DNA from: Cristatella mucedo
Lineage: Eukaryota; Bryozoa; Phylactolaemata; Cristatellidae
Direction of reading: 5' to 3'
Assembly (NCBI GenBank): GCA_009760855.2
Contig: WPIO01000012.1
Coordinates: 5,642,501 to 5,706,500, forward strand
Length of the DNA stretch: 64,000 nucleotides
The first letter of the stretch is position 1. Every line of letters begins with the position of its first letter. Below the pieces are notes generated by a model that saw only the letters and a program-made list of their open reading frames with translations, searched no databases and was not told the DNA's origin. The position numbers and the translations under genes were made by a program. Positions 1 to 11,397 of this stretch are shown here, piece after piece.

Positions 1-1349
1 GTAGGATCGCTCCAGGCTCAAGGTGAAACTCTTTTCCGGCGCGCGTGGAACGCTCTCGAATTAGAGGCATTGAAAATCGGATGGTTAATTGCAAAACACA
101 GAGCAACCGAAGGCCGTCTCGAGCGTGCCAGCATTTAAGTGTCGACACAGGGCCTCCGAGGCCGAAACGCAGAGATGCCACGCGCAGGCAGCTCTACGAA
201 CGGCTTCCACGCGCAGCGCCGAAAAAGAACTGCGCCCCGAGCGGGGAGCGATCCCGAAACCTCTGTCTTGCAGCTCCTGACAGCTCCTAACCAATCGAGC
301 TATCGAGACTACTCTACTCTGAGTACGACGTCCAGCGGCGCAGGGCTATGCTGCCTCCTCGACTGCAAGCTGCCGCTTATCGGACATCCGTACTGAGGTC
401 GGTGAGCTTTACGTTTTTGTTCGATGCTCTGTGCAAATTTGGCCATCAGTGGCTTTTGAACATGCCGCTCTGCGTTAAGGATACGGACCTGTTATGACGG
501 TGGTGGCGTTTTTGATTGCAGCAGCAGCGATTTACTGCTGCTGCATACAGGCATGTGTGCAGCAGCAGCAGCGTCTCGTAAGCTGCTCTTCGAGGCGCGA
601 GCTCCCGAGCTATCGGTCGCGTGTCCGCAAGGACTAGCTCTGCGCTGCGACGTGCGGCTGTTTTTGGTGGCAAGGGACTTAAGTTCAAATGTCGCTGAGC
701 GCGTACACTAAAAATACCCCCTAAATCTCAATCAAACCCCGTCAGCCATCATCAGGCAGCAGCAGCAGTACTTGCTCGAACTAGAGCTCCGAACGTCCGT
801 CTGCTCGTCTGCAAGGCGAGTAGCTTAACACAAAAACGCCGGCGACGGCGTTTGCACCTTTTCAGGCCGCGCCAAAGCTCAAAGCCAAAGTGATCCGTGT
901 CGCTCGCTCTCTTTTCACTCGTTGTTGAACTTGGCTAGCCAAGAAGCGTCTGTCTAAAGAGACTGGCAGCCGCCATTGCATCCGGTCAATGAGCTAGCGA
1001 ATGACCGTGACTTAGGTGCAATCGAGCGCAATGGCGCCAGTACGTCCTCTGCAAAGCATCCATTGTTTGGCATGCAGGAAATGCTCGCCGCTGGCTGAAC
1101 CTGTAATGCGAGCTGCCTTAATAAACTTTCCCGGTGAGCTCTTTACTGTTACTGCATGCGGAGCGGCGATAGACGCACTGACTCCCAGATTGCTCTCTCG
1201 AAAGTATGCTGGGCTAGAATGCCCTACCGGTCGAGTCTGTGACAACTTGAGGTATACCTTGCCTGGAGGCAGTCTAGCGCTATGGCAGTAGTGCTAGCGT
1301 TATCATGCAGACGCTTTGACGTCACTATTAGCAGTGCCGGGGCTAGCGG
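1..1349. other. Intergenic, no gene recognised
   Basis: Moderately GC-rich sequence with only short, unconserved-looking frames on both strands. Apart from the CAG-rich stretch I see no repeat family or exon I can support. Confidence 0.5.
500..775. repeat. CAG/CTG-rich stretch with a small hairpin
   Basis: GCAGCAGCAG (519-528) is followed 7 nt later by its complement CTGCTGCTGC, and CAG runs recur at about 560 and 755. The frames through it are open only briefly, so I do not call a polyglutamine protein. Confidence 0.5.
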
Positions 1350-1612
1350 GGTCATTTGCACCTGGAACCACCCCTATTCCTAAGCCCCGACCATCACCAA
1401 TGACGCAATAAGTATATCTTAATTCCACTCGTTGAGCACCTGCACAGCTCGTGTCTTATTAAAACCAATTTTGCGCTATATAAGTTTCAGTTGTTGCGGG
1501 TCTGGCCTCGCCTAGATGAAAATCTTGTGGGTCTTGCCCCTAAATAAAAATCTTGCAGGCCTTGCCCCTAGATGAAAACCGTGGCACTGGCACTGACCAT
1601 TCGTCGTAGAGT
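1350..1612 (+). repeat. Dispersed repeat, copy 1
   Basis: CACCCCTATTCCTAAGCCCC, GACCATCACCAATGACG, CTTAATTCCACTCGTTGAGC and CTTGCCCCTAGATGAAAACC all recur in order at 7950-8200. No coding capacity or termini are recognised. Confidence 0.65.
1500..1580 (+). repeat. Short tandem repeat, about 28-bp unit, three copies
   Basis: GTCTGGCCTCGCCTAGATGA, GTCTTGCCCCTAAATAAAAA and GCCTTGCCCCTAGATGAAAA follow each other at near-regular spacing. This is part of a larger block that recurs at 7.9-8.2 kb. Confidence 0.7.
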
Positions 1613-2792
1613 TGACGGCTTCTTGCAGCATATTTTAAAAATCAGCCCGTCTCCTAAGATGCTAAATATTCCAAAAGAATATCACAGGAAAAACAATGCC
1701 TGATTTAATTGTCAGGAGTTAAACACGCGATCACCGATAATTAGTTCACATGACTTGTCAGACAACTTGTAATAACTTTCACGAGTGTCTGAGAAGTTGC
1801 ATGCCACCAATCTTTTTATTTTGAAGAAATTATGTCGTGGTCGTGTTTCAAAAAAGCTGTGTGATTAGATTAAACTATATATCAAGTCAATACTGCCAAA
1901 TAAATGCCTTTGACATACATGCTACTTAATACATTGATTCAGTTTAGACACCATCTCTCATAAAATTCCAAAAATGCTCTTGTAAAAAGGATTCTTTAAG
2001 GCAAAGACGCAAAAATCTGTTTTAATCATAACCTTACCTTATTTAGGTATCCCTTACCTACCGGTACTACAAAGTTTAGAAAGTCTAGCGCTTCCATTTT
2101 CGCTCCGCACCTACTGCCGTGACGTTGGTAAGTCACTGGCAAGTCAGCCACGAATCACCTGCTTAACAAGATAGCGGTCATACCCCAATTGCGCCGACTT
2201 GCACAATTGAAAATTTTCCCCACTTCCCTCCGTACTCCATTGGAAAATGCTCAGCGATTTATGCCACGATGACGACGATTCCCCGGCTATGAAATCCATA
2301 AGCTTAGCGGTGCCCTTGCTGGGCAAGTTTGTAGGGTTTTCTTAGACGACTCTATTAAAATTATTCTAATGATCCAAATAGGGTTGCCTAATCTTTTTGT
2401 TGCCAAAGATGCAGACGATTGAGTGCCATTTGAGCATACAAAATCCGCTCATGCTCTGATTGCTCTTTAGAGATCTCTCCGGCGATACTCACGCATAGTC
2501 CTCATCCACCTAAAGTATCCCATCACCTTCTTAAAACTGGACCTGCTTAGCATAAGGTGCCATGTCGAACCATTAGTTGCTACCTACCGGCGACCCCTCT
2601 TCGGCGGGTCAGTAGGAACCTCGCTGCATTCTGCGTTCGCCCTATCAACAGCTTGGCTATCAAATCTACGACCAGTAAGTTTAAAGCTCTGATTAGCACT
2701 CGTTGCGGCAGCAGCTCTCTCGTCGTGCCTCAGCGCGTTGTGAAAGTCAATCGGCGACCGGTACTAAGGTCCAAATTAGATTCGAAGGGGCA
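1613..2792. other. Intergenic, nothing recognised
   Basis: AT-rich and then mixed sequence. Short frames at 2144-2326 and 2557-2823 have no recognisable motif. The stretch is bounded by the dispersed repeat and the large inverted repeat. Confidence 0.5.
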
Positions 2793-2978
2793 GCGTCTGC
2801 CGGGCCGGCTACGTGCCGACTAGAATGCAAGCTGTGGTTGTTTTATTGCCCTGCTATGGACCGATAATAATAACAATACACTTGATTATTATTATTCTTA
2901 TTATTATCGGCTCGTAGCAGGGCAATAAAACAATCACAGCTTGCATTCTAGTCGGCACGTAGCCGGCCCGGCAGACGC
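2793..2978. repeat. Large near-perfect inverted repeat (hairpin)
   Basis: The arms 2793-2872 and 2895-2978 are almost perfect reverse complements (GCGTCTGCCGGGCCGGCTAC on the left, its complement at the right). They differ at only a few sites, for example GTGGTTG/GTGATTG and CTATGGACC/CTACGAGCC. The centre is an AT-rich (AAT/ATT) run. The left neighbour is single-copy-looking and the right arm leads toward the LINE at 3.2 kb. Confidence 0.9.
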
Positions 2979-3239
2979 CGATAGCGTTAATGGCCGCTGG
3001 TTTATGGATTATGTCGGCTTACTGGGAAAAGGTTTTGCGTGATGAGTTACAGCATGGACCGGAGGATGCACGTGAGAAACTGGACAGAGGGTGTGTGATG
3101 TAGCGCTGCGAGCGTTAGCGGAATACACGAGTATTAAAGCCCCCTCAATGTCTGCGTTTTGTCGTTGTGTACAGGCGCGTGCTTGGCGTTAGAGCGTCAG
3201 CTTACCCAAGCTACTTAATCGGCGTCGCGAAGTTATTGG

Positions 3240-4735
3240 ACAGCTTCTTAAATTTTGCCTACTAAATGTCCGCTCGCTAAAAACCAACGGGTTACTTATC
3301 CAAGATCAGGCTGTCCAGGAAAGTTAGTTGCATTTCTGCTTACCGAATCGTAGATGACGCCCTGTTCACTTAGCTGTATATCTGAGACCACCTCGCCCGG
3401 ATTCTCATTCTTTCAGTCCATGCATTTTGACAAGATAGGTGGCGGGGTTTGCAATTGTTTTTCTTGAATCATTTGGCTATAAGGCGTGCGGTTTTTCGCC
3501 CGGGCCATCGTTGAATCAGTTGCAATCAGGTCCTCATCAAAGACAGTGCTTCTCACTGTTGTGATATACCAACCTCCTTCTGGCTAGCTAAACTTGCTTA
3601 TTGAGGAGTTTTTTAAGTTCCTCGCTAAAATATTTGTGTATGATAGGCCGTTACTGATTGTTGGAGACTTTAATAATCACGTCGACTAACCTAGCAACAG
3701 CCAGGTCTGCTCATTCCTTGACTGTCTGAATAATTTTGGTTTGGTCTACCACGTTAATCGTACTACTCACGTCAGGTGGCCACATTCCAAATCTCGTTAT
3801 CACTAAGGATGTCTGCCCCACTGACCTTGTTGTATGCCAACTGACTCTCTTGTATCATTGCTCACTCTCGTTAACTGTTCCTGCTCCGTTGTACATACAG
3901 AGTAATGTCGAGTTTTTCCAGCTAAGTAACTTAAGAAGCATTGATCAAGACACAGTTTTGAAATTGGCATGTGAGGCAGGTCTTCTTGATCAGCACCCAG
4001 ACTCGACCGACAGCCTCGATACCCTCACTGATGCAGTGAACATGACACTTAGGAGTGCTCTTAACAAGCATGCTCCAGTAAATTCTGTCCGTGTACAGAG
4101 TGGTGGAGATTCCTTCCAATATATGAAAAAACTTCAAAAGATACGTCGTGTTATGCGCAGGCTTGAACGTCGTTTTTAGAAGTCTTGATCTGATAAAAAT
4201 CTAGTCAATTTCAAGAATTCCTTCGAGCCTACACCATGAAGCTTAAAAACCCAGGTGTTCTTTTTTATTCAAAAACTGATTTCCTGCCAGTCAAACCCAA
4301 AACAGATTTATAAGACGGTAAACAATTTGCTGGCCAATGCTGAGAGGTCTCACTCCCCAGATAATTACGGTTCGGCCAAAAATTGTTCAGCCTTCTTTAC
4401 TAAAAGAAGACAGTGCACATTCGTGCCTCCATAAAGCCACCTTCAACTAAGTCAGTTGATTAATCGCAACCTGTGACCTTCCTTAAAAGATTTTCTGAGG
4501 TTTCTACCTGCGATGTGGCTACCTTTAAAAGGTCTAGTAAAAAGAGCTCGTCTCCTGAAGACCCTATACCGTCATCTCTGCGGTCTTCGCTGGCAGATCA
4601 ACTTAACCCAGCCATAACCGAGATTCTTAATGCTTCTTTGGAAAAAGGGGTCGTACCCAAGTCCTTCATATTGGCCATAGTTAGATTGAGTTCTCTAAGG
4701 GCACTTTATCATGTGCATCCTTATTACTTTTATTT
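3240..4735 (+). mobile_element. LINE with endonuclease region and large internal deletion
   Basis: The 5' part contains a typical LINE endonuclease start (LLNVRSLKTN at about 3260). At 3736-4179 is a linker region ending LQKIRRVMRRLERRF, and at 4540-4680 the pre-RT motif SSPEDPIPSSL with ITEILNASLEKGVVPKSF. The sequence then jumps straight to the 3' tail (GATTGAGTTCTCTAAGGGCA, 4684-4703), so nearly the whole reverse transcriptase is missing. It is the only copy in the window with endonuclease sequence. Confidence 0.65.
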
Positions 4736-4739
4736 TTAA

Positions 4740-5455
4740 TACTAAGCAATGTGTAGTGAAAAGTCTCGTGGTCTTGTCCAAGCGAATAAATGAATCGCAT
4801 ACTCAAAATATGTATATCTCCAATGACGTTTTTTTTAATTTTGCTTTGTACGTGCAGCCCATTTTGTTATTCACACTTAATTTACATTCAAGCTGAAACT
4901 CTGGTAACTTCTCTAAACATCGATTACAAATATCAAAAAATTGATAACAAAAATCGCATTGGGTTTTCCGCTCTCCAAATTTTGGGTATTTCTTTTTTCT
5001 GCGTTTTTATCTGAACGCTAGAAAAGAATGGCAAGCAAAAGACTTTCCCCTTCGTCGCGACGCTCCCTTTTGCCTTTTAGATATAATTTCTGATGGCGCT
5101 TGACGATGAATTTGGAAAAGCTATCAAGCTGCCATGAGTCAGCGAGCAAACAGCAATACAACCGTGCGTCAGCTCACCAGCAGCTGCATCTAACCGCGCT
5201 TGCGTCATCCCACCAGTGACATCGAGTCAATACTGTCATACACCGCTATGACAGCGTTCGCGTAGCGACATCTGCCACAGGCAGCTGCTTGCTACAGCTG
5301 TGGCTGCTAGGTCGCACAGACTCCGCCGCTCTTCGATGTGGCTTGCGAGTAGGCTTCGCCGCTCCTTGATTGACGCAACATGATGGAAGTCGAGCCGGAA
5401 GCGGGGAGCAGAACGGAGGCTGAGAGAGGTAAGGAGGGTGGTGCTTCCTAGCTCC

Positions 5456-5526
<71 letters not shown>

Positions 5527-6199
5527 AAACTGGTGGCGGCGATCTTCGGTGGACGTTCTGTGAGGCGCGCGACCACAGCTACGACACGCAAAAAAAGAGG
5601 GAAAAAAGCCACTGCCGCCGTAACTTCCCTTACTTAACGTAAAAAGACTAGCGACCTCTAGCGATCAATGCGTCGCTCTTTAAGCGCCTCTTCCTAGTCT
5701 TGCGGCTTTCGCAAATTTTGGAAATACTCTCGTCCTCGGAGATCTATCCCAGGAGCCACGATGCATACATATTGCTAATGCCCATGGACTCGTTCGTCGT
5801 TGTCACGTCACATCAGCTGAAAGTTTAACTAGTCGTCGGGTAAGAAATAGGCCGGTAAGAATTCAAAATTTCTGCCGTAAAATTGTATATTTTACGTTAG
5901 CTCCCCATTATTAAATGCAAGCATTGTACGTGGTCCTTCTACTTCCTACATCAGAAGCTTTTATCTAGAGCTAAAATACTAAGAATCGTCCTCAGGTTTT
6001 AAGCAGATTTCGTAACTGCCGCCTACTATATAACTAACAAGCGTTAAAAAGTGGCTGACGCTGCAGAATTTTCTATAGCCCTTCACAAGATTGACTTAGA
6101 CTTGTTCGCTCTACGTGACCGAACAATATACCGCAATGCGTAAAAAACATTAGTTGATTTGACACTCTAATTTGAATTGCCAACTCTGCGAGCAAGACA
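4740..6199. other. Intergenic, only the (GA)n tract
   Basis: AT-rich sequence from 4740 to 5050, then a GC-richer block around the (GA)n at 5459-5523. No exon or mobile-element protein is seen. Confidence 0.5.
5459..5523. repeat. (GA)n microsatellite
   Basis: About 32 uninterrupted GA units in intergenic DNA. Confidence 0.97.
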
Positions 6200-6330
6200 A
6201 AGTAATAATAATAATAATATATTTTTACAGCACCTACGGAGAACTGAATCGCTTTTTAGGCACTTTACATGGGCTGCATATAAAGCATTACATAAGGTTT
6301 GGTTGTAACATCCGCAAGCAGCAGGCATAG
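6200..6330 (-). mobile_element. LINE family A-like 3'-end fragment
   Basis: (AAT)n at 6202-6217, then GCACCTACGGAGAACTGAAT and TTTTTAGGCACTTTACATGG, an inverted, diverged tail. Confidence 0.6.
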
Positions 6331-7355
6331 TGTAAGCAGGTACGTACACAAGAAGGACAAATCCCAAATACCCACCAAATGCTGTAATAAAAAGGTGCGC
6401 TTTAATTACACCCCATCAAGTAACATGTAGTACAAGATCATGCGACCGCATTCCTTATCTATGCTGATCCAAGTTCGGCTTCAGCGATGCAGCAGCGTCA
6501 AACTTCCAAAGCCACGATGAATATTAGCCCGAAACAGCTGACGATATAACGGGAGCGTTCACCCGCATTGCTAGATAAACCCACGGAAATAGTAGTTATA
6601 TGAGCATGCTCGAAGACAGTTCAGCGGCATTCCATTAAACTAATATGACTGAGAAATGTTTAAAACAGTTAAATAAATTGCTCTCGTAGAAAGAATCGCG
6701 GACAATAAGGGAAATTACAATACATAACCTTTTAAAACTGTATTTGCAAAAATACTTCAAAAACCTCTGCTTTGGAATTAATGAAATGACCGAGCTACAA
6801 ATTATCAAAACTCTAGTATCATGATACATAATTATTTTAGGCACATATTACAAGGAAATCTACTATATTTAGTCTTGACCATTTGTTAGTGTGCTAGCTC
6901 AAGTTCGATTGAAAACCTTTGTGGCGCATCTGATCTCGAGCATAGAAGCTGAAGATGCGTCTTTTTCACATGCACCTAACGGATCTGGAAACTATATTGA
7001 GGACGATTATAAGCTTTTGTCTATAACTCTCTTTATTCCGTAGGTTTACTTCAGTTTTTGCTTTGCCGCTAATGTGCAGCTCTTAACCAAATGATTGTTG
7101 GCACACTTAAAAGTAGCGTGAGGTAAGTTAAGGCTGAAGGTGACGCCACTGTTAACCATGAATGTATCTCACTTAGGTTATACAAGTAATGCTTATATCT
7201 ACCTCAGTTTTTACTAGTCATTCCAATACATTGTACACAAATATTTATTGAAGTTACGTGTCGTGATGATCATGCGAAGCTGCTGCGAAAGTATCTGTAT
7301 CTGCTGTCCGAATTCAGATCGTCTTGCAGCGTATTCACTCTTTTGGATTCTGTTG
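6331..7355. other. Intergenic, nothing recognised
   Basis: AT-rich, stop-rich sequence without recognisable repeats. Confidence 0.5.
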
Positions 7356-7560
7356 TAATAAAAATAATAATAATAATTACAGATAAGATAGATAGTTTTT
7401 AAAGCTCTCCAAGAGTACTAAATCTCTATCCAGGCACTTTGAAACTCGCCGCAAAGAACTCAATTGACCAAGCGTTATCGATGTACATGGTATTATGCAT
7501 AGACAAGCATGCAGGCTCGCACACACGAGTTCAATGCTTAGGCCCTCACCTAACAGTAAA
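7356..7560 (-). mobile_element. LINE 3'-end fragment
   Basis: (AAT)n at 7358-7377, then CTAAATCTCTATCCAGGCAC and TTTGAAACTCGCCGCAAAGA. It shares variants (ATCCAG) with the copy at 63.7 kb and may belong to that subfamily. Confidence 0.55.
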
Positions 7561-7707
7561 CAATAGGACATTCAGGGCCACCCAGGGTTAGAGGAACTCC
7601 TAGTTAGTAAAATGTACTGAGTCACGCGCAGGTAAGCATGCACAGCACGCTGGAACAACAATTACAGGCTCGGAGGAGCGAAGAAAAAACTGGGCGGAGC
7701 AGATGTG

Positions 7708-7890
7708 CGGTGAGCCGCGATGGCACACTAGGTAAGGCGGTTGCTTTTTACGACCTCGGTCCCGAGGTCATGGGTTCGAATCCTGCGGTGAGCGATCATG
7801 TATCGCTGCTGCAGGCGGTGGTGTTCTTCTGTCGCTATACAAAAAGAGGCTGTTAAATCAGCTGGCTTATTTATTATTATATATGATGGG
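7708..7890 (+). mobile_element. SINE-1 (tRNA-derived), full-length-like copy
   Basis: It has a tRNA-like head (GTGAGCCGCGATGGCACACT, AGGTAAGGCGGTTGC) with a perfect B box GGTTCGAATCC at 7774-7784. A tRNA-unrelated body follows (GCTGCAGGCGGTGGTG), then a 3' end CGCTATACAAAAAGAGGCTG, TTAAATCAGCTGG and an ATTA-type tail. It is the reference copy for this family. Confidence 0.9.
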
Positions 7891-7949
7891 CTTTGGCAGA
7901 CCCGACGAGAGAATATGGAGCATTTTCACCCCCCCCCCTTAAAGCGAGG

Positions 7950-8205
7950 CAGCGACCTGGGCTACCCCCTATTCTTAAGTCCCTCCCCGACCATCACCAA
8001 CGATTAAATTATGTTTTGATTCCACTAGACGAGCGACCGCCGAATTCTTGTTGAATAAACCTTGTGATTTTTCGTTATAATCTGTCATTACTTGTGGTTA
8101 TAGCCCTGCTTACGTGGAAGTCTTTTGGGTCTTGACCCTTACCTAAAAAGCTTACAGATCTTGCCCTCTAGATGAAAGTCCTAGCTCTACCATTGCAGAT
8201 GCGTA
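7950..8205 (+). repeat. Dispersed repeat, copy 2
   Basis: TACCCCCTATTCTTAAGTCC, GACCATCACCAACGATTAAA, TTGATTCCACTAGACGAGC, GGGTCTTGACCCTTACCTAA and CTTGCCCTCTAGATGAAAGT parallel the 1.4 kb copy. It directly follows the SINE-1 at 7.7 kb. Confidence 0.65.
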
Positions 8206-8293
8206 TATGCTGACGTCATTAGATCCAAAGATACTATAATGTAAGGATGGAGTCATATTTTATACTAATCAGTATTATAATCCTTTATTTTAT

Positions 8294-8378
8294 CTTAGCT
8301 GATTTAACAGCCTCATTTTTATAGCGGAAGTAGAGCCTTACGGCTATCTTCACCGCTTGCAATTGGCAATACAGAGCC
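8294..8378 (-). mobile_element. SINE-1 3' fragment
   Basis: TAGCTGATTTAACAGCCTCA, ATAGCGGAAGTAGAGCC and CCGCTTGCAATTGGCAATAC, ending before the tRNA-like head. Confidence 0.7.
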
Positions 8379-8799
8379 GCTATGCAGAAGCAATAACCAT
8401 CCGGCGAGTCACCCGACTTGCCCAATTCTCCGCAGCATCGTCGGCATCAAAATGCTGGCTTTTACAAACAATATTGTAACCTTAACATCAATCTATAGCG
8501 TTTAAAAATTACACCAGTACTGTAACAAAAATTGCAAACTGCACTTCACATTTAGAAGAGTGCATTGAGGCTTGTCAACCGACTTGAACTCAGACCGAGC
8601 GACAATCAAGTTGAATCGCTATAATAGCTTGACCCAGGCGTGTGACAAAAAATAGACACGGATTTGACAATTACTTTCTCAATATCTTGTAATGCAATTA
8701 AATACCTTGCCTCGGAATCGGCTGTTCTGGTGTAGATGCTGCCAAGTAGGAGCTAAAAATAGGGCGGTTCGTTAGGCTTGCCAGTAAACTTTCTTAAAT

Positions 8800-9620
8800 A
8801 TAATGGTGATAAAACCAACTTAACAGTTATGGGCTAACTTAGTGTGACTCAAAAATTGAAAAGCTTAACGCTCAAAATAGGCTCCATCAGCATATCTCGT
8901 ATTGCATCTGAACAAAATTTAAGTGTACGACTTTGAAAGTGACCTTCCACTAGACGACCACATCAGCTCTGCAGTCAAGTCTGTCAACTTTTAGCTATAT
9001 AACATTGTTCAAATGCGGCCATGCTTTGACAGGGGCGCTACATCCAAATTCGTGAACGTATTTCTAACATCCCCTCTAGACTTCTGTAACTCACTGCTTG
9101 CTGTTCTATCTACGTCTACCTGTACAGTTGTGCGCTTACAGTTGGTGCAAAACTCTACACCAATTCTTATCTGACGTGAGCGTCGCCGTTGCCACATCAC
9201 ACCACTTCTCACCGATCTGCAGTGGTTGGCTTTAAATCAAGCAGTGCTTCGACTTCAAGGTTCATCACTCACTTTTAGAGCCATCCATTCTCTGGCAAAA
9301 GCCTACCTATCAGAATTACTCTCCCATCACGCTAGGCATCCGCCTCTCTTACTCAAATCGTTTAGCTATCACTCGTACGAACTCAAATCCTGTGGAAACC
9401 ATGCCTCTATTTCGTATGCTCCCAAAGCCTGAAAATCCCTCCCGACTGACGTCACGATATTTCACCCCCCCCCCCGATTCGATGACATTTAAAAGAAGCT
9501 TAAAACGTGCCAGTTTATCACAGCATTTCGTTTTTTTTTCTTTGTGATTCACTTTCTGTGTGCTTCTGCGTGCTGACACTGTGCATGCTACCAACTTACC
9601 ATAGTTTACTTATTGACACT
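8800..9620 (+). mobile_element. Degraded LINE family A copy
   Basis: It aligns to the 59.1-59.9 kb part of the best copy: AAAAGCTTAACGCTCAAAAT, TAGACGACCACATCAGCTCT, CACCACTTCTCACCGATCTG and TGCGTGCTGACACTGTGCAT. A poly(C) run (9467-9476) and many indels interrupt it. Confidence 0.75.
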
Positions 9621-9734
9621 GTATCTCCGTCTGTAATTCCACAAAGGCCATGTGGGCATTACGCAGGAGAGTTTTTTAGAGCGAACTCACAGCCTAAGCG
9701 GATTTTAGTAAGAATTTGGTAGCCAACAAACTTC

Positions 9735-11010
9735 ATCTCACGAACAGAGAGAAAGTGGGAAGTATTGCAGTGTCAGGAGAGCAGTTGAGGTAATGAGTAG
9801 CATAGAATTAGCACCTCAGGAGCGCTGGAAATGATGTACCGTAGTCGTCAATAGGGGAGTATTTGTCGTTGCGTAAGAATCTTAGAAGCGAGTTCCACAG
9901 TCTAGGACCTACAGAGCTAAAGCTTCTGTCGCCGACGGTCTTTAAGCGGAGGAATGGAACAGCTAATTTATTGTCCATACAGGACCTGAGGGCACGAGAA
10001 GGCTTCAGCAGTTCAGCTAGGTATGGAGGAACCAAGTCGTGGCCGGCATTGTGGGTCAGCATAAGAACTTTGCTCTATATCCGTTGATCAACCGGCAGCC
10101 ATCCTAGCTCATTTAGCAAAGGAGACACGTGGTCAAATCTCTGGGATTTGCAAACTAGCCTAGTAGCCATAACGATAGGCATCTGCAGTGGCCTAGTTGC
10201 TTTTTTTGGAAGCCCAGCCAAAAGGAAATTACAATAATCAAGCCGAGACACAACTGAGGAGCTAGTTAAATATTTTGCAAGCCATCGTGAAAGGCAGCTC
10301 CTAATCTTAGATAGGGATCGAACGGTATTGCTAGCTGTAGAAGCAGTCTTCTGAATGGGATCGGACGTGATTGCCAGCTATAGAAGCATTCTTCTGAATG
10401 AAGCCTTTAAAATTTAGGCAGACGTCGAAAACGAAACCTAAATATTGAGCATGGGGTGGTGATCGCACAACTGCATCACCTATTAGAAGAGCAAAGTTTT
10501 TAATCCAGCCACACGCTTTGGGTGTCCTATGAGCAACAGTTCAGTTTTATCGCCGTTTAGTTTTAAGATATTTTCCCGTACATCCAGGATCGAATGTTGG
10601 CAAGGCAAGCATTCAGTTTATCAGTCGCTGCAGCAGATCCCGACGGTTTGAATGACAAATACAGCTGAGCATCGTCAACATAAAAGCAATATCCTATTCC
10701 ATGGGCCTGAATCGCTTTTTCCAGAGGTTGAGTATAAATGAAGAACAGCAAGTGACCGAGAACGGACCCTTGAGAGACTCCACAGGTGACTGGTCTGATG
10801 GATGAGACCTGGCCCCACACACGACACGGATTGAACACGATCAGAACAATCAATCAACATTATCAGAACGATCAGACAAGTACGATTTAAACCACGCCAA
10901 TGCCTCGTTTGCCAGACCGATCGTTGTTCTAAATTGTTCAAGTAGAATATCGTGATCAATGTTGTCGAATGCAGCTGATAGATCTAGCAGCCCGCGGAGC
11001 TAGTCGCGTC
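9735..11010 (-). mobile_element. LINE family B (CR1/L2 group), 5'-truncated and degraded
   Basis: On the minus strand it encodes CGVSQGSVLGHLLFFIYTQP and IGYCFYVDDAQLYLSF (RT catalytic FxDD region, 10653-10760). Nearer its 3' end come VPFLRLKTVGDRSFSSVGPR and LWNSLLRFLRNDKYSPIDD (9855-9960). Residue choices differ throughout from family A (for example ..VIGPVLFMVYTLPLAD..), so this is a separate family. It is flanked upstream by a SINE-1. Confidence 0.85.
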
Positions 11011-11023
11011 CTTTCCGGATGTT

Positions 11024-11212
11024 TTGAATAAATAAATAAATACCAGCTGATTTAAAAGCCTCTTTTGTATAGCGATATAAGAGCCTTTACGGGTGTCACC
11101 ACCGCTTGCAGCGGCGATAAAGTATCGCCCACTGCAGGATTCGAACCCACGGCCTCGGGACCAAGGCCGTAAAAAGCAACCGCCTTACCTAGTGTGCCAT
11201 CACGGCTCACCA
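11024..11212 (-). mobile_element. SINE-1, full-length-like copy
   Basis: It is the reverse complement of the 7.7 kb copy: (AAT A)n tail 11026-11042, CAGCTGATTTAAAAGCCTC, B box complement GGATTCGAACC (11139-11149), and head ending CATCACGGCTCAC at 11210. Divergence from the 7.7 kb copy is modest. Confidence 0.9.
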
Positions 11213-11282
11213 GAGGTTCGCAGAATTCGTCTCTAGGTCAGCAGCAGCCAATGCATGTAGTTTAAATTAAGGACAGCGACGG

Positions 11283-11375
11283 CTTAATAATAATAATTAT
11301 CATTATAATAATACAATGATATAGTGCCCTCAGGGAACTCGATCTCTTTCTAGGCACTTCAAATTTTCTGCAAAG
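11283..11375 (-). mobile_element. LINE 3'-end fragment
   Basis: (AAT)-rich run, then TAGTGCCCTCAGGGAACTCG, ATCTCTTTCTAGGCACTTC and CTGCAAAG: an inverted tail of family A, truncated just before the GC-rich island. Confidence 0.6.
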
Positions 11376-11397
11376 AAGAAGGCGCAGCAGCTTAAAG

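Noticed and set aside
7708-7785. Genuine tRNA gene
   Set aside because: It has a perfect B box but is followed by a SINE body and recurs in truncated copies; it is the tRNA-derived head of SINE-1.
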